Assembly: GCF_019049855.1 (NCBI RefSeq)
Contig: NZ_JAHLSY010000007.1
Coordinates: 42,268 to 106,267 of the forward strand
DNA: 64,000 bases
From: Hydrogenophilus thiooxidans
GTDB lineage: Bacteria; Pseudomonadota; Gammaproteobacteria; Burkholderiales; Rhodocyclaceae
Reading direction: 5' to 3'
The notes beneath the pieces were generated by a model. That model saw nothing but the letters and a program-made list of their open reading frames with translations. It had not been told where the DNA came from and ran no database searches. Both the position numbers and the translations under genes were made by a program. Positions 1 to 9,045 of the stretch are shown one piece after another (the stretch's first letter is position 1; the number at the start of each line of letters is the position of its first letter).

Positions 1-669
1 AACGGCGGCGATGATGAAGCGCACCTGCGTGTTGCCCGCGATGCGGCGGTGGTAGAGGCGCAGCGGCACCATCACCACATCGTCCTGGTCGCTGCCAAAG
101 GCCGACTGCCCTTTTGCGGCGAGCACCCCGATCACCGTGCAGGTCAATTTGTCGAGCCGCACCCGTTCGCCGATCGGCGACCGGTCGCCAAAAAGGGCCG
201 TAGCCACCGTCTGACCGAAGAGGCAGACCGCGGCGCCGGACCGGAGCTCGCCGGGCGTCGGTTCGCGCCCTTCGATGACCGGCCACTGCCGCGCCGCAAG
301 GTACCCTTCGCCGATGCCGACGATCTGCGTCGTCGTGCTCTGGTTGCCGGCGATCACGGTGCGGTTGGTCGCCGCAGCAGGCGCAGCGATCGCGATCGTC
401 GCCGCTTCGCGCTCGAGAAAGCGGGCATCCTCGACCGAAAAGGGCACCGTGGCGCTCCCCGGACCAAAGCCGCGGGAGGGGCTGATGAAGAGGACGTTCG
501 ACCCCATCGCGGCGATCTGCTGCTGCACCGCGGCGGTCGCGCCGCGCCCCAACGTGACGAGCGCGATCACCGCCGCAACCCCGATCACCACCCCGAGCAC
601 GGTCAAAAAAGAGCGCAACGGGTTGCGCGAAAGCGCCCGCACCGCTTCGCGCCACGCGATCATCCACAT
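1..669 (-). CDS. MacB-type ABC transporter permease (partial, C-terminus off the left edge)
   Basis: Inner-membrane permease half of a MacAB-like exporter. About 223 residues are visible. The N-terminus (MWMIAWREAVRALSRNPLRS) is typical of MacB/FtsX-type permeases that anchor before the first membrane helix, which follows as LTVLGVVIGVAAVIALVTLG (about residues 20-40). After it comes the start of the large periplasmic domain, with the family-like stretch QQQIAAMGSNVLF. The remaining helices lie outside the window. The ATG at 669 lies inside the last codons of the ATPase gene (10-base overlap), so the two are translationally coupled. In E. coli MacB the ATPase and permease are one protein; here they are split, as in many MacB-like sets. 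The substrate cannot be read from the sequence. Confidence 0.9.
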   Translation of the reverse strand, partial: MWMIAWREAVRALSRNPLRSFLTVLGVVIGVAAVIALVTLGRGATAAVQQQIAAMGSNVLFISPSRGFGPGSATVPFSVEDARFLEREAATIAIAAPAAATNRTVIAGNQSTTTQIVGIGEGYLAARQWPVIEGREPTPGELRSGAAVCLFGQTVATALFGDRSPIGERVRLDKLTCTVIGVLAAKGQSAFGSDQDDVVMVPLRLYHRRIAGNTQVRFIIAAV

Positions 670-1388
670 AGGCCGCCCCTTTCTTCGCGCTCGATCCGCC
701 CATCGCGGAAATGGACGATGCGCCCTGCGTATTCGGCCATCTCCGGTTCGTGGGTCACCATCACGATCGTCACCCCAAGGGTTGCGTTGAGGGCAGCAAG
801 CAGTTGCATGATTTCGTGGCTGCGCGCCGAGTCGAGGTTGCCGGTGGGTTCGTCGGCAAGAAGCAGCTGCGGTCGGGTGACGATCGCGCGCGCGATCGCA
901 ACCCGTTGCTGTTGCCCGCCGGAGAGTTCGCTCGGGCGATGCCCTTCGCGCCCGGAGAGTCCCACCTGCGCGAGCGCCGCTTGCGCACGCGCGCGGCGCT
1001 CGGCCGCTTTCACCCCTTGGTAGAGAAGCGGCAATTCGACGTTTTCCAACGCGGTGAGCCGCGGCAAGAGGTGAAACCCCTGGAAGACGAAACCGATCAC
1101 GTAGCGCCGCAAGAGCGCCCGCGCATCCGCATCGAGCGCGGTCACCTCGAGCCCCGCCAACGTATAGCGTCCGGCGGTAGGGGTATCGAGGCAGCCGATC
1201 ACGTTCATACAGGTCGATTTCCCCGAGCCGCTCGGCCCCATCAACGCGACGAATTCGCCGCTTGCCACGGTAAGGTCGATCCCGGCAAGCGCAGTCACCG
1301 CGGCGTCGCCCGACCCATAGACGCGGCTGATCCCTTCCAGGACGACGAGCGGGAGCGCCCCGGTTCGTGGCTGGGCTGCGTTGCTCAC
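660..1388 (-). CDS. MacB/LolD-type ABC transporter ATP-binding protein
   Basis: Cytoplasmic ATPase subunit (242 aa) powering the adjacent permease. All ABC motifs are intact: Walker A GPSGSGKS (51-58), Q-loop Q103, signature LSGGQQQR (155-162), Walker B LLLADEP (175-181) and the switch histidine in VMVTHEP (about 213). Length and motif spelling fit the MacB/LolD exporter subfamily rather than importers. It starts at a GTG that shares four bases with the stop of the upstream adaptor gene, and its own 3' end overlaps the permease start, so adaptor, ATPase and permease form one coupled unit. The substrate is unknown; MacAB systems export macrolides, peptides or lipoprotein-like cargo, so the specific role is inference. 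Confidence 0.93.
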   Translation of the reverse strand: MSNAAQPRTGALPLVVLEGISRVYGSGDAAVTALAGIDLTVASGEFVALMGPSGSGKSTCMNVIGCLDTPTAGRYTLAGLEVTALDADARALLRRYVIGFVFQGFHLLPRLTALENVELPLLYQGVKAAERRARAQAALAQVGLSGREGHRPSELSGGQQQRVAIARAIVTRPQLLLADEPTGNLDSARSHEIMQLLAALNATLGVTIVMVTHEPEMAEYAGRIVHFRDGRIEREERGGLCG

Positions 1389-2707
1389 CGCGCCTCCGCA
1401 CGCAGTTCCCGAACGATCACGGGCATTCCAGCGCGCAATTCCCCTTTTTCCACCGCGACCACTTCGCTGCGTTGCCCGTCGCTTAGCCCCAGCCGGACCG
1501 TGACCGCCTGCGGCGCGCCCGCTTGCAGGACGTAGAGGGTTACCGTGCCACGTCCTTCATTTGCGGGTGGCGTTTGTGGGGTTCTGGGAATTGGCGGACG
1601 CAGCACCGCGAAGAGGGAAAACCCTTTCCCCCCTTCTGCCTGTCTGCTTTGCGGTCGATAGCGCAGCGCGGCGTTTGCTACCGTCAATACCCCTTCACGG
1701 CGATCGCTTTCGATCTCGGCGGTTGCAGTCATTCCGGGGCGAAGCCGCAGGTCGGGGTTGGGTACCGCGATCACCGTTTTGTAGGTGACGACGCCATTGA
1801 CCACTTCGCTTCCCCAGCGCACCATCGTCACCCGCCCCGTGAAGGTCTCGTCGGGAAAAGCATCGACCCGGAACCGCACCGTCTGGCCGGCACGAACCCG
1901 GCCGACGTCGGCTTCGTCGACGTCGGCAAGGAGTTCCATTTCGCGCAGGTCTTCCGCGATCACGAAAAGCACCGGCGCTTGCAGCGACGCCGCGATCGTC
2001 TGGCCGGGATCGACTTTGCGCTGCAACACCACCCCGTCGACCGGGGAGCGGATCACCGATTTGTCGAGGTTGATCGCCACCTCCTCGAGTTGCGCTTCGA
2101 TCTGAGCGATCTGCGCCGCTACCTGTGCGTCAATGGCTTCGGCGCGCGCCACCGCGGCTTTTGCGGCGTCGAGATCGGTCTGCGCCACCGCGCGGCCGTC
2201 GCTTGCCTGCGCCGCGGTGCGCAACCGTTCGAGCCGGGTGCGCGCCTCTTGAAGCGTTGCTGCGGCTTCCGAGCGTTTGGCGCGCATAGCCGCCAACTGC
2301 GCCGTCAATTGGCGGCGCTGCGCTTCGAGCTTGCGGGTGTCGAGCCGCGCCAGCACCGCCCCTTTGGTGACGCGGTCGTTGAAGTCGACCAATACGTCGC
2401 GCACGGTACCCGAAATCTCGGCGCCGACATCCACCTGACGGGTCGGCTGCAGCGAACCGGTTGCCGTCACCGTCGCGACCAGGTCTGCGATCCGCGCCTC
2501 ATCGGTAGCGTAACGCACGGCCGGTTGCGGCGGCTGCCTTTGCCACCACCACGCGCCGGCGCCCGCTAACAGCAAAAGGAGCCCCACCACGAGCCACCGC
2601 CCGCGTCTGCGGCGGGGCTTCTCTGCTCGGCGCAGGCGCGCGCTCAGTTCCGGCGGGAGCCCACCCGCCTCTGCGCGCGCCTCTTGCGGTCGATCCGAAG
2701 CGCTCAC
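1385..2707 (-). CDS. MacA-like periplasmic adaptor (HlyD/RND membrane-fusion family)
   Basis: Periplasmic adaptor (440 aa) linking the ABC exporter to the outer-membrane channel. A charged cytoplasmic N-terminus is followed by a single membrane anchor (WLVVGLLLLLAGAGAWWW, about residues 38-55). Next come the lipoyl/barrel-sandwich half (DVGAEISGTVRDVLVDFNDR), a long alpha-helical hairpin rich in Ala, Gln and Arg (about 125-215), the second lipoyl half (VIRSPVDGVVLQRKVDPGQT) and beta-barrel domains. The start is GTG at 2707, preceded by AAAGGAG about ten bases upstream. The stop overlaps the ATPase start. It lies just downstream of a NodT-type outer-membrane factor, completing a tripartite pump. 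MacA-like rather than AcrA-like because of the ABC partner. Confidence 0.92.
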   Translation of the reverse strand: MSASDRPQEARAEAGGLPPELSARLRRAEKPRRRRGRWLVVGLLLLLAGAGAWWWQRQPPQPAVRYATDEARIADLVATVTATGSLQPTRQVDVGAEISGTVRDVLVDFNDRVTKGAVLARLDTRKLEAQRRQLTAQLAAMRAKRSEAAATLQEARTRLERLRTAAQASDGRAVAQTDLDAAKAAVARAEAIDAQVAAQIAQIEAQLEEVAINLDKSVIRSPVDGVVLQRKVDPGQTIAASLQAPVLFVIAEDLREMELLADVDEADVGRVRAGQTVRFRVDAFPDETFTGRVTMVRWGSEVVNGVVTYKTVIAVPNPDLRLRPGMTATAEIESDRREGVLTVANAALRYRPQSRQAEGGKGFSLFAVLRPPIPRTPQTPPANEGRGTVTLYVLQAGAPQAVTVRLGLSDGQRSEVVAVEKGELRAGMPVIVRELRAEAR

Positions 2708-2737
2708 GATCCCGTTCTCCTTTCGGTTGTCGTAACC

Positions 2738-4171
2738 TCACCACGGCACACCCAGACGGTATTCGAGCAGCAGGCGGTCGTTGCGGCTGGTTGCAAGCGC
2801 CGTCTGGTACGCCGCTTCGGCGTTGAGCCAGGTGCGCTGCGCGTCGAGAACGAGCGCGTAATCGACCATCCCGGCGCGGTACTGTGCGTCCATGAGTTGC
2901 CACGCCCGCTCGGCTGCCTGCGCTGCCGCTGCCAGCGCCCGGCGGCGTTCGTCGTTTGCCTGCAGTTGCGCGAGCGTCTGTTCGACCTCGCCCAACGCTG
3001 CGACGAGCGCTGCGCGGTAGTTCGCCGCCGCTTCGCGCACCGCGGCGTCTGCGGCGCGCGCTTCGGCGGCAAGCCGCCCACCGTCGAAAAGGGTCGCGGA
3101 AAGGTTCCACGCGAGCGCCCAGCTCGCCGCGCTCATCTGCCAGATCGTCGCCGGATTCGCCGCCGCGAACGCCAGCGTACCGGTGAGGGGAAAGGTCGGA
3201 TACTGCGCCGCGCGCGCATCGACCGCGCTCGCCACTGCCGCTGCAAGCCGCCGCTCTGCTTCGCGCACGTCGGGACGGCGGCGCAACAGATCGATCGGGG
3301 TGCCGGGATCGGGCGGCGCCGGCAACAGTTCGTCCGAAGGCAGCGGCGGCGGGTTGCGCCAGGCGCGAGCGATGCCTCCGGTGAGGATCACCAACCGCTC
3401 GACGGCAATAGCGTACTGCGCCTGCGCTTGGGCGCGTTGCGCGGCGAGTTGCGCTGCCAGGGTTTCGAGCTGCGCCCGTTCCCGTTCGCTGGCAAGGCCA
3501 GCCGCGATGCGGGCGTCGAGGAGCGCGCGGCTCTGCGCGACGATCGCCATTTGCCGTTCGCTCACCGCCTGCTGCGCGCGCGCGGCGATCGCGTCGAGGT
3601 AGGCCTGCGCGGCTTGCAACAATAACTGCCGTTCGAGTTGCGCCGCCGCCCAGTGGGCCGCTTCGGCCTCGAACGCCGCGGCGCGCGCCGCCGCGGCCCG
3701 TCCGCCGAACAGGTCGGGCGTCCAGCGCCAATCGACACCCGCCTGCGTGGTGGTACCGGCGCTCGCTTGACCGGTGCGCGCCGCGCCCGTGCCGCTACGC
3801 GCCACCCCCGCATTCGCGGTCACCGTCACCCCACCGGCTTGCGCCTGCGCCGCTTCGGCAAGCGCAGCGGCTTTCGCCCACCGCGCGAGCGCCGCGTCAC
3901 GCTCCGGGTTCGCCGCACGCACCGCGGCAAAGAGTTGCGCGAGCGTGGGCGCAGCGGTCAACCAAGGCGACGACATGTTGGTCGTCGCAACCTCGGCAAC
4001 GCCGTGGTGGTAGCGCTCGGGCCAATCGGCTTCGGGGTTCGGGTATTGCGGCGGCTGCACCGCGCACGCAGCAAGGAGAAGGGGCGCGAGGTACGACCAC
4101 CTAGCGCACCGTTGCCGCCAGCTGGGCAAGGGATTCTGGATCGTTGCAATTGGCAAAAGCGTCGGGTTCAT
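2738..4171 (-). CDS. NodT-family outer-membrane efflux lipoprotein (TolC-like)
   Basis: Outer-membrane channel of the tripartite efflux set, 477 aa from the ATG at 4171. The N-terminus carries a lipobox, LLLAAC, so it is predicted to be lipid-anchored after signal peptidase II cleavage. The rest is rich in Ala/Gln coiled-coil helices and contains the family-typical TPIDLLRRRPDVREAERRLAAA stretch (given here only as the core RRRPDVREAERRL). The ATG overlaps the end of mobA by 71 bases. A TTG at 4129 would give a more conventional lipoprotein signal (14 residues shorter), so the exact start is uncertain. It is followed by the adaptor gene 30 bases downstream. No key element is missing. Confidence 0.88.
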   Translation of the reverse strand: MNPTLLPIATIQNPLPSWRQRCARWSYLAPLLLAACAVQPPQYPNPEADWPERYHHGVAEVATTNMSSPWLTAAPTLAQLFAAVRAANPERDAALARWAKAAALAEAAQAQAGGVTVTANAGVARSGTGAARTGQASAGTTTQAGVDWRWTPDLFGGRAAAARAAAFEAEAAHWAAAQLERQLLLQAAQAYLDAIAARAQQAVSERQMAIVAQSRALLDARIAAGLASERERAQLETLAAQLAAQRAQAQAQYAIAVERLVILTGGIARAWRNPPPLPSDELLPAPPDPGTPIDLLRRRPDVREAERRLAAAVASAVDARAAQYPTFPLTGTLAFAAANPATIWQMSAASWALAWNLSATLFDGGRLAAEARAADAAVREAAANYRAALVAALGEVEQTLAQLQANDERRRALAAAAQAAERAWQLMDAQYRAGMVDYALVLDAQRTWLNAEAAYQTALATSRNDRLLLEYRLGVPW

Positions 4172-4760
4172 CCGCGAATGAGACCGCACGATGCGGCAAA
4201 GTTCCGTACCAGGCGTCGATTCTACGCCGATGGGTCGCAAGGAACGCAGCAAGGCTCGGCAAATGGGCGCGATGGACGAGCAAGAAGACCGGATGGGGGC
4301 GCGTGCCATCGTGGGCGAAGAAGACGGGCGGCAGGGGGTCGCCTGCGCGGTCTGCGTCGTCTGCCGCGGCAAACGCGCCGGCAGCGTGCGCCGCGGCAAG
4401 GAAACGCGCCACGAGATCGCGCGGCAGAAGCGGCGCGTCACACGGCACCGTCACCACCCAGTCGCTGGGTGCTGCCGCCAACCCAGCGGCGATCCCGGCA
4501 AGCGGGCCAGCGAAGCGCCATTCGGGGGGGTCACTGACCACCGGGTAGCCGAGTGCGCGATAGCGGTCGAGGCTGCGGTTGGCGCTCACCAGGAGCTGGG
4601 CAACCTGCGGACGCAACCGCTCGATCGCCCACGCGATGAGCGGTTTGTCACGCCAGGTGACCCACCCTTTGTCGACGCCGCCCATGCGCCGCCCTTCGCC
4701 GCCAGCCAGAATCAGCCCGGTCACGGGAAACCGGTTTGGGTCAGGTTCGGTATCAAGCAT
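4101..4760 (-). CDS. mobA: Molybdenum cofactor guanylyltransferase MobA
   Basis: Transfers GMP from GTP to molybdopterin to make the guanine-dinucleotide cofactor of DMSO-reductase-family enzymes. The 219-aa product shows the nucleotide-binding signature LILAGGEGRRMGGVDKGW near the N-terminus, the PxxS/DPPEWRFAGPLAGI region and the metal-binding PCDAPLL motif, at normal family length. ATG 4760 is chosen over longer upstream options because a strong GGAGGAG lies directly in front and translation from there gives the canonical N-terminus. It lies 26 bases after the indolepyruvate oxidoreductase gene and its tail overlaps the efflux channel gene, so it probably belongs to the same transcript. 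No other molybdenum-cofactor gene is in the window. Confidence 0.93.
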   Translation of the reverse strand: MLDTEPDPNRFPVTGLILAGGEGRRMGGVDKGWVTWRDKPLIAWAIERLRPQVAQLLVSANRSLDRYRALGYPVVSDPPEWRFAGPLAGIAAGLAAAPSDWVVTVPCDAPLLPRDLVARFLAAAHAAGAFAAADDADRAGDPLPPVFFAHDGTRPHPVFLLVHRAHLPSLAAFLATHRRRIDAWYGTLPHRAVSFADEPDAFANCNDPESLAQLAATVR

Positions 4761-4786
4761 GGGGATCTCCTCCTCCCGTTCCGGTG

Positions 4787-7700
4787 TCACGCCGCGCCAT
4801 CCCCTCTTCGCAGCGCTTCGCGCGCCCGTTCGCGCGCCGCAAGCGCCGCTTCGCCGTGGCGCCGCTTCACGTGCCCGAAGCCCCGCACGGTGCGCGGCCA
4901 ACGCGCCAGCGCTTCCGCACGCGACACCGCGTCGAGGTTCGCGTGATCGCGGCGCAATTGGTCGGCGATTTCCGCAAGATCGCTTTCGTAGAGGCGGATG
5001 AGTTTCCGCTCCCAGCGCCGTTCGGCACTCTGCCCGAACGGGTCGAACGGGGTACCGCGCAGGAACTTCAACCGTGCCAACCACGGGAAGACCCGGCGTA
5101 GCCAGGGACCGTAGGTGCGCTTTTCGATCCGGCCGGTCAGGGGATCGGGTTTGGCCAAGAACGGCGGCGCGAGCAAAAACTTTGGCGTAAAACCGGGTTC
5201 GAACGTCTCGCCCAGCTGTTGCCACACGTCAGGGTCGCTCCACAGCCGCGCCACCTCGTATTCGTCCTTGATCGCGAGGAGGCGATGGTATTCGCGGGCC
5301 ACCGTCGCGGTGAGCGGCAGGTCGTCTGGGCGCTCCGCTGTGGCTTCTGGGAGCGTCTGACCCGCTTGACGCCGCAGCGCGCGTTCGGCGTCGCGGATCC
5401 GTTCGACCCGCTCCCGGTACCGTTCGGCGTAGCGCGCGTTCTGGTAGCGGGTGAGGTGCGCAACACGGCGCGCGATCATTTCGTCGAGCGTCTGCGACAG
5501 GCGCAAGATCCCCTTGGGTTCGCTGTGGGCAAACGCGAACACTGCGTCGAGATCGACCGCGGCGCGCCGCCCCCACAAGAACGCTTTCTGGTTCGCGGCA
5601 ACCGCGACCCCGTTCAATTCGATCGCGCGCAGGAGCGCCGCCTCAGAAACCGGCACCCACCCCTGTTGCCACGCATAGCCGAGCAGAAAGGCGTTGGTGA
5701 AGATCGCATCCCCCATCAGCCGCGTCGCCAATTGGGTGGCATCGAACGCGAAGGGCGCTCCCCCGATCGCGTCACCGATCTGCGCCAGCAGCCGCTCGCG
5801 GGGGAACTGCCAATCGGGGTTGCGCGTGAATTCGAGCGTCGGCGTCTCGGCGGTATTGACGACCACACGGGTGCGCCCGACGGTCATTTTCGCCAACGCC
5901 TCGTCGCTCGCGGTGACGATCAGGTCGCCGCCGATCACCGCGTCCGCTTCCCCGGCAGCGATGCGGGCTGCGGTGATCCGCTCTGGAGTTGCGGCTAGCC
6001 GTATGTGGCTGAAGACCGCGCCCCCTTTCTGCGCGAGACCGGTCATGTCGAGCGTCGTCACCCCTTTCCCTTCCAGGTGCGCCGCCATGCCGATGAGCGC
6101 GCCGATCGTCACCACACCGGTCCCCCCGACTCCGGTCACCAGGAGGTTCCACGGGCGGTCGAGCGCGGGCACGCCGGGTTCGGGCGGCAGCGGCCAATCG
6201 TCGTCGCCCGCAAGCGCTTCTCCTTTTTTGAGCTGCGCGTTTTCGAGCACGAGAAAGCTGGGACAAAAGCCGTCGGCACAGGAGTAGTCTTTGTTGCAGC
6301 TCGACTGGTCGATCTGCCGCTTGCGACCAAACTCGGTTTCGAGCGGCCAGACCGCGACGCAGTTCGACACTTCCCCGCAATCGCCGCACCCTTCGCAAAC
6401 CTCCGGGTGGATGAAGAGCCGCCGCGGGGGATCGGGGAACTGCTTGCGTTTGCGGCGGCGCCGCTTCTCCGCCGCGCAGGTCTGGTCATAAATGATCGCC
6501 GAAACCCCAGGCAACGCGCGAAATTCGCGCTGAATCGCGTCAAGCTCCTTGCGGTGGCGAATCGGCACCTGGTCGACGTCGGCCGGGCCATAGACGCGCG
6601 GCGTTCCGTCGGTGACGATCACCAAGTTATGGACCCCTTCGGCTTTGAGTTGCGCGACGATCATCGGGACGGTGAGCGGTCCGTCGACCGGCTGCCCGCC
6701 CGTCATCGCGACCGCATCGTTGTACAGGATCTTGAAGGTGATATTGACGCCCGCCGCGATACACTGCCGAATCGCCAGGATCCCGGAGTGGTAGTAGGTG
6801 CCGTCGCCCAGGTTGGCGAAGATGTGGCGCGTTTCGGTAAACTGCGCCTGCCCGACCCACGGCACCCCCTCGCCCCCCATCTGGGTGAAGGTACTGGTGT
6901 GGCGCTCCGGCATCCAGGTGACCATGTAGTGGCAGCCGATCCCGGCAACCGCGCGGCTCCCTTCGGGCACGCGGGTCGAGGTGTTGTGCGGACACCCGGG
7001 GCAGAAGGTGGGGAGCCGTTCAGCATGAAGCGGCAGGCGCGCCAACGCCGCCTCTTTCTGCGCGATCCATTCGAGCCGCGCCCGCATTTCGGGCGAATCG
7101 TACCAACGGGCCAAGCGGTTGCCGATCGCACGCGCGATCATCGCTGGCGTGAGCTCCCCCGCCGCGGGCAAGAGCCATTCGCCGTGGTCGACGGTGCCGT
7201 CGGGACGCACGAGGTGGGCCCACTCCCCCTTTTCGTCGAATTTGCCGACCACCCGCGGCCGGACATCTTCGCGCCAGTTGTAGAGCTCCTCTTTGAGCTG
7301 ATATTCGATGAGCTGCCGCTTTTCCTCGACCACCAGGATCTCTTCCAACCCGTCGGCGAAGCGGCGCACCGCGTCGGCTTCGAGCGGCCAGACCATCCCG
7401 ACCTTCATCAGGCGGATGCCGATCGCCTTGGCGCGTTCGGCGTCGATACCCAGGTCTTCGAGCGCCTGCAGCACGTCGAGGTAGGATTTGCCGCTGGTGA
7501 TGATCCCCAGGCGCGGCCGTTCGGGTTCGATCACGATGCGGTTCAGTTCGTTCGCCCGCGCGTACGCGAGCGCTGCGTAGAGCTTGTGGTGCAGCAGCCG
7601 CTCCTCTTGCACCCGCGGCGGATCGGGCCAGCGGATGTTGAGTCCGCCCGGCGGCATCGGAAAGTCGGTGGGAAGGGTCACGGTGACGCGGAACGGATCG

Positions 7701-8356
7701 GCGTCGACCGACGCGGCGCTCTCCACCGTATCGGCCACCGCTTTGAACGCGACCCAGCAGCCGCTGTAGCGCGACAGCGCGTAACCGTGGATTCCGTAAT
7801 CGAGGTACTCCTGCACGTTGGCCGGCGCGAGCACCGGCATCATCACCGCTTTGAAGATATGGTCGGTCTGATGCGGCAGCGTCGACGATTTCGCCGCATG
7901 GTCGTCGCCAGCAACGACCAATACGCCGCCGTGGGGCGACGTACCCGCGGCGTTGCCGTGGCGCAAGACGTCGCCACTGCGGTCGACCCCCGGACCTTTG
8001 CCATACCAGAGCGCAAAGACGCCGTCGTAGCGGGCACCCGGGAACAGGCCGACCTGTTGCGTTCCCCAGACCGCGGTCGCTGCCAGATCCTCATTGACGC
8101 CGGGTTGGAAGACGATCGCGTGGTCGCGCAGGAAAGCTTGCGCGCGCCACAACTCCTTGTCGAGCCCGCCCAGCGGGGAGCCGCGGTAGCCGGAGACGAA
8201 ACCCGCGGTATTGAGCCCGGCGGCTTGGTCACGGATCTTCTGGTTGATCAGAAGACGCACCAGCGCCTGCGTCCCGGTCAAGAAGACCCGGCGTTCGCGG
8301 TAGCGATCCTCTAGGGTATAGCGGGCGAGCGCCAGCTGGCCGATGGGTGCGTTCAT
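4787..8356 (-). CDS. Fused indolepyruvate:ferredoxin oxidoreductase
   Basis: Large (1189 aa) TPP-dependent oxidoreductase. It oxidatively decarboxylates aryl-pyruvates (indolepyruvate and related 2-oxo acids) to acyl-CoA, reducing ferredoxin. This is the long aerobic-type fusion in which the alpha and gamma parts are one chain. The N-terminal half contains GYRGSPLGGLD and the TPP-domain segment GIGCHYM/NLGDGTYYHSG. A ferredoxin-like centre has two cysteine clusters (CEGCGDCGEVSNC and CNKDYSCADGFC). The C-terminal third holds the gamma-type NAD-like motif GVGGTGVVTIG. Start ATG 8356 is preceded by an AAAGGAGA-type site. It probably serves aromatic or branched amino-acid breakdown; substrate preference cannot be read directly. 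Confidence 0.94.
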   Translation of the reverse strand: MNAPIGQLALARYTLEDRYRERRVFLTGTQALVRLLINQKIRDQAAGLNTAGFVSGYRGSPLGGLDKELWRAQAFLRDHAIVFQPGVNEDLAATAVWGTQQVGLFPGARYDGVFALWYGKGPGVDRSGDVLRHGNAAGTSPHGGVLVVAGDDHAAKSSTLPHQTDHIFKAVMMPVLAPANVQEYLDYGIHGYALSRYSGCWVAFKAVADTVESAASVDADPFRVTVTLPTDFPMPPGGLNIRWPDPPRVQEERLLHHKLYAALAYARANELNRIVIEPERPRLGIITSGKSYLDVLQALEDLGIDAERAKAIGIRLMKVGMVWPLEADAVRRFADGLEEILVVEEKRQLIEYQLKEELYNWREDVRPRVVGKFDEKGEWAHLVRPDGTVDHGEWLLPAAGELTPAMIARAIGNRLARWYDSPEMRARLEWIAQKEAALARLPLHAERLPTFCPGCPHNTSTRVPEGSRAVAGIGCHYMVTWMPERHTSTFTQMGGEGVPWVGQAQFTETRHIFANLGDGTYYHSGILAIRQCIAAGVNITFKILYNDAVAMTGGQPVDGPLTVPMIVAQLKAEGVHNLVIVTDGTPRVYGPADVDQVPIRHRKELDAIQREFRALPGVSAIIYDQTCAAEKRRRRKRKQFPDPPRRLFIHPEVCEGCGDCGEVSNCVAVWPLETEFGRKRQIDQSSCNKDYSCADGFCPSFLVLENAQLKKGEALAGDDDWPLPPEPGVPALDRPWNLLVTGVGGTGVVTIGALIGMAAHLEGKGVTTLDMTGLAQKGGAVFSHIRLAATPERITAARIAAGEADAVIGGDLIVTASDEALAKMTVGRTRVVVNTAETPTLEFTRNPDWQFPRERLLAQIGDAIGGAPFAFDATQLATRLMGDAIFTNAFLLGYAWQQGWVPVSEAALLRAIELNGVAVAANQKAFLWGRRAAVDLDAVFAFAHSEPKGILRLSQTLDEMIARRVAHLTRYQNARYAERYRERVERIRDAERALRRQAGQTLPEATAERPDDLPLTATVAREYHRLLAIKDEYEVARLWSDPDVWQQLGETFEPGFTPKFLLAPPFLAKPDPLTGRIEKRTYGPWLRRVFPWLARLKFLRGTPFDPFGQSAERRWERKLIRLYESDLAEIADQLRRDHANLDAVSRAEALARWPRTVRGFGHVKRRHGEAALAARERAREALRRGDGAA

Positions 8357-8502
8357 CTTCTGTCTCCTTTGGTGTGGCTGCGCGCCGCGAAGCGATTCGG
8401 CTTGGCGGCAGCCGGTTCCGGATCGTGGTGATCGTTCGCAGTCTTGTTGTATCGATTATTTTTGCGCGTTACCGCGGTCGCGAACAGTTAGGGAAAACCC
8501 GA

Positions 8503-9018
8503 TCACCACGCCAAATAGGCGTACCCGGCCTCTTGGAGCTCCATGATCGCCGCCGCGCCCACTTCGACGATTTCGGCAAACGGTTCGATCGCCTCTGGCC
8601 CCCAACCGAGGGTTTTCATCGTGTTGCCGCACGCGATGTAGCGCACGCCGTAGAACTCCGCTTGCCCTTTCGCCCGCTGCCGCAGCTCCTCCGGAATCGG
8701 ACGCTGCGGCGTTTTGGCGATGAGGTGAATGCCCGGACCGAAGCAGACCACCGCGATTGCGATCTGATCGGGGTACTTTCCCAGCATCGCCGAGATCGAG
8801 TTGAGGATATGTCCGATGTATTCGGGGTCGGCTTGGTTGAGCTGATAGACGATTTTGTGGGGCATCCCGTCACCCGCGCTCTCGCCCCGTGCGGCCCCCA
8901 CCGCAAGCGCCAACGCAGCGGGGGCAGTCAAAGCCAGACGCCGGCGGCGGTCTGGCGCGCGCGCCGCGACAGCGGTCGGTGGCACGGGTTCGGCGTTCGT
9001 TGTCGTCGCTTTGCTCAT
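8503..9018 (-). CDS. Exported DsrE-family protein
   Basis: A 171-aa protein with a DsrE/DsrF-like fold region (HKIVYQLNQADPEYIGHIL, then VVCFGPGIHL and YIACGNTMKTLGW), a family that binds sulfane sulfur or acts in sulfur transfer. Unlike cytoplasmic DsrE, it has an arginine-rich export signal (RRRRLALTAPAALALAVG, about residues 26-43) that could be Tat- or Sec-dependent, so it is probably periplasmic. The conserved cysteine in ACGNT may be the reactive one. A GTG directly precedes the ATG; I chose ATG 9018 for its GAGAGGAG spacing. It lies between the tandem-AAA gene (27 bases upstream) and the oxidoreductase gene. Function in sulfur metabolism is inferred from family only. Confidence 0.85.
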   Translation of the reverse strand: MSKATTTNAEPVPPTAVAARAPDRRRRLALTAPAALALAVGAARGESAGDGMPHKIVYQLNQADPEYIGHILNSISAMLGKYPDQIAIAVVCFGPGIHLIAKTPQRPIPEELRQRAKGQAEFYGVRYIACGNTMKTLGWGPEAIEPFAEIVEVGAAAIMELQEAGYAYLAW

Positions 9019-9045
9019 CACACGCGCTCCTCTCTGAAGGGGTCT

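Noticed and set aside
6005..8314. Long plus-strand open frame (769 codons) opposite the oxidoreductase gene
   Set aside because: It is the antisense of a clearly coding gene in GC-rich DNA, has no known motif and no ribosome-binding site.
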